The position numbers and the translations under genes were made by a program. Below, in pieces: positions 60,326 through 64,000 of a stretch of 64,000 bases of DNA. Positions within the stretch are counted from its first letter, which is position 1. Each line of letters opens with the position of its first letter. The DNA lies in assembly GCA_050011815.1 (NCBI GenBank), contig JBEKIJ010000010.1, positions 62,001-126,000 on the forward strand. Direction: 5' to 3'. Below the pieces are notes generated by a model. The model was not told where the DNA came from. It saw only the letters and a list, made by a program, of their open reading frames with translations, and made no database searches. The stretch is from Chersky-840 sp050011815. GTDB lineage: Bacteria > Actinomycetota > Acidimicrobiia > Acidimicrobiales > UBA8190.

Positions 60326-60895
60326 ATGGGCCGATGGCAGCCGGACAGTCGTGGGCGCCTCCAGGAAGCGGCCCTGGCTCTGTATTCCGAGCGGGGATTC
60401 GACCAGACCACGGCCGCGCAGATCGCGGCCCGAGCTGGGCTGACCGAGCGCACCTTCTTCCGGTACTTCGCCGATAAGCGAGAGGTGCTGTTCGGTGGAT
60501 CCGCCCTCCTCCAAGAGCGGATCGTGGCCGGCGTGGCCGGGGCGCCCCCAGAGGACGGGCCCCTCGACGCTGTCGCTCATGGACTCGCCGCCGCCGCCGA
60601 CATGCTCGGCGAGTTTCGCCGGGATCTGTCTCGCCAGCGACAGGTCGTCATCGTCGCCAATCCCGAACTCCGGGAGCGGGAATTGGCGAAGCTCGCCGAC
60701 TACGCCGCAGCAGTGGCCCGGGCCCTGCACCTGAGAGGCGTGGGCGAACCCCAAGCGAGCCTCGCCGCCGAGACAGGCATGACGGTCTTGCGCGTGGCGG
60801 TCGAACGGTGGTCGAGCGGGGACGACGACCGCGACCTCGCCGTCGTCATGCGGGACTCTCTGGCCGAGCTGCGGGCCGTAGCTGGCGGCGGCTGA
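60326..60895 (+). CDS. TetR-family transcriptional regulator
   Basis: 189 residues from ATG 60326; GTG 60320 is an alternative. HTH ALALYSERGFDQTTAAQIA, ARAGLTERTFFRYFADKREV; ligand domain with LLQERIVAGVAG, GEFRRDLSRQRQVVIVANPE. Divergent from the epimerase gene, which it probably controls through the paired sites upstream. Confidence 0.9.
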   Translation: MGRWQPDSRGRLQEAALALYSERGFDQTTAAQIAARAGLTERTFFRYFADKREVLFGGSALLQERIVAGVAGAPPEDGPLDAVAHGLAAAADMLGEFRRDLSRQRQVVIVANPELRERELAKLADYAAAVARALHLRGVGEPQASLAAETGMTVLRVAVERWSSGDDDRDLAVVMRDSLAELRAVAGGG

Positions 60896-61027
60896 AGCTC
60901 ACCGCCGTCTCTGGGAGGCTCTCGAACCGCCTTGCCCTGCCCGGCGAGCCGTGACGAGCGGACTCCCCCGACACCGAGAGCTCGGTCTGACCGAGCAGGA
61001 AGAAGCTCGGTATCGCCGGACTCGGCG

Positions 61028-61129
61028 CTATTGCGTTCGTGATCCGAAGAGGCGTGTCCCGATTCCGATAACGAGCAAGCCGAATGCCACGGAAGCGAGA
61101 ACGGTAATGATGCTGGCAGTGGAACCCAT
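61028..61129 (-). CDS. 33-residue membrane microprotein
   Basis: ATG 61129 follows a perfect GGAGGT ribosome site seven bases upstream. The product MGSTASIITVLASVAFGLLV, then IGIGTRLFGSRTQ, is one transmembrane helix with a short basic C-terminus. The strong Shine-Dalgarno and clean hydrophobic helix support real expression. It may interact with the ABC-2 permease encoded nearby (inference). Confidence 0.6.
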   Translation of the reverse strand: MGSTASIITVLASVAFGLLVIGIGTRLFGSRTQ

Positions 61130-61434
61130 CGGTTACCTCCCGTCGAACTGGTCGAGAGCCTTCAACGTAGACCGGGCAGCCCGTCGTATCAAGAAGTGTT
61201 CGAATCGTGTACACGGGAACCGCTCGACACCGCTCCGAGCCTCCTGATCTCCCGGGTGGAGCGTCGCGACCGCTCACGATCACACCTGGCCATACGCCGC
61301 CTTCGCCGGACCCAGGTCGAAGTACTCCCGCCACTGCTTGATCAGCGCGTCCCGACCGGGTTCCCCGGACTTCCACGCTTTCGTGAAGAGTCACCCACGA
61401 AAGCGACGGTGACAGGTCAGCTCGAGAGCGTTTC
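61130..61434. other. Short intergenic region with a possible gene remnant
   Basis: Upstream of the microprotein. On the minus strand a frame ending at 61280 encodes EPGRDALIKQWREYFDLGPA and AAYGQV, which may be the tail of a lost gene; no start or conserved domain was found. Confidence 0.3.
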
Positions 61435-62649
61435 TCACGCGTCCCTGGTCATCATTCGCCATGCACCGAGGATCGTCCAACCAACCAGCCAGGCGATGAT
61501 CACGCATACCGCCACTGTCGTCGATTCGGGAAGAAGCCTGGGATTCCCCGCGCCGCCTCCGGGCCCCCCACCCCCGCCGCCGAGCACGGGGAGCCCGCCC
61601 GGCGCCAGATGGGCCGTGGCCAGGCCGACCACGGCGCGCTGCAGGTTCGCAAGGTGGGGAAGCCGCGCCCTGGACAGAATCGGAGTCAGGATGACCTCGA
61701 GGACGATCATCATGATCACCGCGACCGTCCGCTGTCCGATCAGCGATCCGAGTCCCAATCCGACCACGAACCCGATGCACGCTTCGAGTTCGAGCCACAA
61801 TCCGCTTCTCACCATGAGCGAGTCCGATGGATACAGGAACTTGGTGGTGTAGCCGGAATAGTTCACCCCGGCGATCACGCGGGCCGCCTCCCTGATCTGG
61901 GCCTGGGAGGCTTGCGGTTGGACTTGTGATCCCGGAGACTGCTTGACGATCGTCGGACCGCCGCCGGGGCTGTTGCCGCACGGGACGCTGTTGACCGCGG
62001 GGCCGATCGTCGAACTGTTCGGTACAGACGGTCCGATACTGAAGCCGAAATTGCAGATGACCTCGTCGGGGTGGTCAGCGGCCCAACCTTCAAAACCGGC
62101 GCGCGACAGATTGAGGGGCACGTTCACACCGTTGAAAGAGAGGCGGGTGGGCGCCGCGAACACGCACACCGCGCAGACAATGGTGAAGCCCACCGCCACC
62201 AGGGGCACGATGACGGCAAGTCCCGCGGGGATCCGAGCCACATAAATGGCCAGACGCGACCGGCCAGTGACCACGAGGTGCCGGAACATCCCCTCGGTGA
62301 GGTCGATCGATCCCGCCGTAGCCCCCAACGTGGCAGCCACGATGAACCCGAAGACGTACAACACCCCGGCCACGAGGCCCGTGAAGACGTCGTAGCCGCC
62401 GGCCGGACCGTAGGAATGCGGTGCGAAGCCGTGGAGCAGCAGCCGGATGACGAGGAAGACCGTAGGAATGCCGATGGTCACCAGGATCAGGGCGACCATG
62501 AGCCCGCGCCGTTTCCGCAGCTCCATGAACCGAGTGGCGATCATCCCCGCCGTCGGAATCCAAGATCCCCGCCGGTCATGGGACACGTCAGCCGGTCCCG
62601 CAGGACTCGGGGTGGAACCGGTGGCGCCGATGTCGGCCATCGTCGTCAT
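61435..62649 (-). CDS. ABC-2 type permease
   Basis: 404 residues from ATG 62649, overlapping the ATPase stop (ATGA). Shares the block AGMIATRFMELRKRRGLMVA, GVLYVFGFIVAATLGATAGS and VVTGRSRLAIYVARIPAGLA with the paralogue at 52027-53127. A large external loop rich in Gly/Ser/Pro (VPNSSTIGPAVNS, QVQPQASQAQ) and a Gly-rich region (GGGGGGPGGGAG) distinguish it. Works with the ATPase upstream in an exporter. Confidence 0.88.
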   Translation of the reverse strand: MTTMADIGATGSTPSPAGPADVSHDRRGSWIPTAGMIATRFMELRKRRGLMVALILVTIGIPTVFLVIRLLLHGFAPHSYGPAGGYDVFTGLVAGVLYVFGFIVAATLGATAGSIDLTEGMFRHLVVTGRSRLAIYVARIPAGLAVIVPLVAVGFTIVCAVCVFAAPTRLSFNGVNVPLNLSRAGFEGWAADHPDEVICNFGFSIGPSVPNSSTIGPAVNSVPCGNSPGGGPTIVKQSPGSQVQPQASQAQIREAARVIAGVNYSGYTTKFLYPSDSLMVRSGLWLELEACIGFVVGLGLGSLIGQRTVAVIMMIVLEVILTPILSRARLPHLANLQRAVVGLATAHLAPGGLPVLGGGGGGPGGGAGNPRLLPESTTVAVCVIIAWLVGWTILGAWRMMTRDA

Positions 62650-63623
62650 TCCGAGGCCCCCAATCGACTCGTGACCTGCAAGAACCACGATTCGAGCGAG
62701 GCTTGAATCTCTTGGAGTCGGTACACCGAGATCCCTCCGGTCACGAGCACGCGGTTGATCTCGGCGATGACGTCGCGTGCCGTCCCCGCCGGCAGCGAGA
62801 TCCCCAACCCGTACTCCCCGACCTGGATCTCGGCCCCGATGGCGGTGGCGTCGAGCAGAGTACGAGCACGATCGGGCTCAGAGCATTCAACTTGCAGCGC
62901 GAGCGATGCACCCGCCAAGAGCTCGGAGATCGGTCCCTGTCGAATGATGTTGCCCCGGTCCACGATGGCCACCGCATCACAGGTCCGCTCGACCTCGTCG
63001 AGGAGGTGCGAGGAGAGCACGACCGTGCGACCCTCGGCCACCAGGGAGAGGATCATGTCGCGCATCTCGTGCATGCCGGCCGGGTCGAGCCCGTTCATGG
63101 GCTCGTCGAGGATCAGGAGTTGGGGGTCGCCGAGCAGGCATGCGGCGACGCCCAGACGCTGGCGCATGCCCATCGAGTACTTCGAAACGCGATCGTCGGC
63201 GCGCTGGAGGATACCGACCCTCTCGAGGGCCGGCGCGATGCGGTCTCGCGCCGCCGGTTCGCGCGCCGCGGCGAGAAGCTGGAGGTTTTGGCGCCCCGTC
63301 AGATGACCGTGGAAGCGTGGCTCGTCGACGATGGCTCCGACGCGCGCCAGCGCCGCGGCGCGCTGCTTGGGCACGGGGTACCCGAGCAGCGACATCGTGC
63401 CGGAATCAGCGCGGGTCAGTCCCAGGAGCACCCGGATCAGGGTGGTCTTGCCGGCGCCGTTGGGGCCGAGATACCCGAAGGCGCATCCCCGAGGGATGAG
63501 GAGCTCCACGCCGTTCACAGCGACGTTCTCTCCGAACCGCTTCGTCAGTCCGTGGGTCTCGACGGCCCACTGGCTCTGGGCGGCGTGTTCGAGAGAGGGG
63601 GTGGGCAGCGTGGTGGTGGTCAT
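62646..63623 (-). CDS. ABC transporter ATP-binding protein
   Basis: 325 residues. Walker A GPNGAGKTTLIRVLLG, Q-loop region, ABC signature YSMGMRQRLGVAA, Walker B LLILDEPMNGLDP and switch VVLSSHLLDEVERT are all present. BcrA/CcmA-type exporter ATPase with a C-terminal regulatory-like extension. Coupled to the permease at 61435-62649; divergent from the PadR gene. Confidence 0.94.
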   Translation of the reverse strand: MTTTTLPTPSLEHAAQSQWAVETHGLTKRFGENVAVNGVELLIPRGCAFGYLGPNGAGKTTLIRVLLGLTRADSGTMSLLGYPVPKQRAAALARVGAIVDEPRFHGHLTGRQNLQLLAAAREPAARDRIAPALERVGILQRADDRVSKYSMGMRQRLGVAACLLGDPQLLILDEPMNGLDPAGMHEMRDMILSLVAEGRTVVLSSHLLDEVERTCDAVAIVDRGNIIRQGPISELLAGASLALQVECSEPDRARTLLDATAIGAEIQVGEYGLGISLPAGTARDVIAEINRVLVTGGISVYRLQEIQASLESWFLQVTSRLGASE

Positions 63624-63766
63624 CCTCTGGTCAGTTCTCCTTTGCCGATCGTCAGTGGCCGGAAACCTGGGATTCGCGGCGCAGATCGCGGACCGGGTGT
63701 GGTGATCTTCATGGCTCGGAGCTGTGTCCCTTGCGGTGCACGATAGCAGACGGTAGCTTGTTGTGC

Positions 63767-64000
63767 ATGGGACAGACTGAGGGGAGGCGGAGTCAGCTCC
63801 TTCGGGGCGTCCTCGACCTGTGCCTCCTGGCGGTCATGGGAGACGGACCGGCGTACGGCTACGAGATGACCAAACGGCTCCGGGCGCGCGGCCTTTCCAC
63901 CGTCGGAGAGGGGTCGATCTACCCCGTCCTGGGCCGGTTGGAGCGAGACCGTCTCGTTGAGACCCATCGGGCCGCGAGCAACGGGGGCCCGCCTCGGAAG
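63767..64000 (+). CDS. PadR-family transcriptional regulator (3' partial)
   Basis: The first 78 residues are visible (MGQTEGRRSQLLRGVLDLCL). The PadR winged helix is LLAVMGDGPAYGYEMTKRL, then LSTVGEGSIYPVLGRLERDR. Runs off the window end. Divergent from the ABC transporter, a common pairing in which PadR represses the exporter until an inducer binds. Confidence 0.9.
   Translation, partial: MGQTEGRRSQLLRGVLDLCLLAVMGDGPAYGYEMTKRLRARGLSTVGEGSIYPVLGRLERDRLVETHRAASNGGPPRK

Noticed and set aside
61280..61391. Minus-strand frame ending in WREYFDLGPAKAAYGQV
   Set aside because: Looks coding but has no start, domain or context; treated only as a possible remnant.

Overview
The window is high-GC DNA (about 70% in the core) from an actinomycete-type bacterium. 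The supporting evidence is gene order and family content. A murI - MBL phosphodiesterase - rph - rdgB cluster and a cysM-cysO-mec cluster both match the arrangement known from mycobacteria. DUF2510, deazaflavin (F420-type) oxidoreductase and mycothiol/DinB-type families are present, and GTG starts and ATGA overlaps are frequent. A deep-branching class such as Acidimicrobiia is plausible, but this is inference.

Layout. 1-3.1 kb: a cell-envelope glycosylation pair (GT2-GtrA plus a GT39 enzyme). 3.1-11.6 kb: a lipid or CoA-ester catabolic neighbourhood (two SDRs, a DUF35 zinc-ribbon protein, two MaoC-type hydratases, a double-domain acyl-CoA dehydrogenase, an enoyl-CoA hydratase) with a lipoprotein and a DoxX-like membrane protein. 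11.6-14.7 kb: the tightly overlapping murI-MBL-rph-rdgB operon. 15.2-16.4 kb: a two-gene encapsulated ferritin plus encapsulin iron-storage compartment. 16.5-18.3 kb: the CysM/CysO/Mec sulfur-carrier route to cysteine. 18.4-19.4 kb: smpB and its partner tmRNA.

From the 3' end of tmRNA the sequence changes character. A 13.8 kb lower-GC island (19.4-33.2 kb) is bounded by a 22-bp direct repeat of the tmRNA 3' end and has a truncated tyrosine recombinase at its right edge. It carries an Mrr-helicase with four helicase-associated repeats (candidate defence gene), decayed genes, many small orphan membrane proteins and three tandem paralogous lipoproteins. From about 25.4 to 38.6 kb, crossing the island's right edge, short genes mostly on the minus strand alternate with a 17-bp repeat (consensus CGGGATCCCCGATTATG) in one orientation. 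The gene-repeat-gene-repeat layout resembles a cassette array, but the sites do not look like canonical integron attC sites and no integron integrase is visible. This is the most unusual feature of the window. A HigB/HigA-type toxin-antitoxin pair with a frameshifted toxin lies just outside the island.

39.6-42.2 kb is a nested mobile element: an IS3-family element with a 3-bp target duplication inside an IS110-family transposase gene. The IS110 left end, where a bridge RNA is expected, contains a 74-bp tandem duplication, and a solo copy of that left end lies at 53.3 kb. The IS3 transposase has lost the segment with its second catalytic Asp.

42.7-64 kb is mostly chromosomal accessory content: an FtsX-type permease, a DinB-like protein divergent from a TetR regulator across a 37-bp palindromic operator, secreted and membrane proteins, two paralogous ABC-2 permeases (one with its ATPase and a divergent PadR regulator), a methyltransferase, a dimethylformamidase-like protein, an F420-type oxidoreductase, an NAD-epimerase/TetR pair, and a 33-residue membrane microprotein with a strong ribosome binding site.
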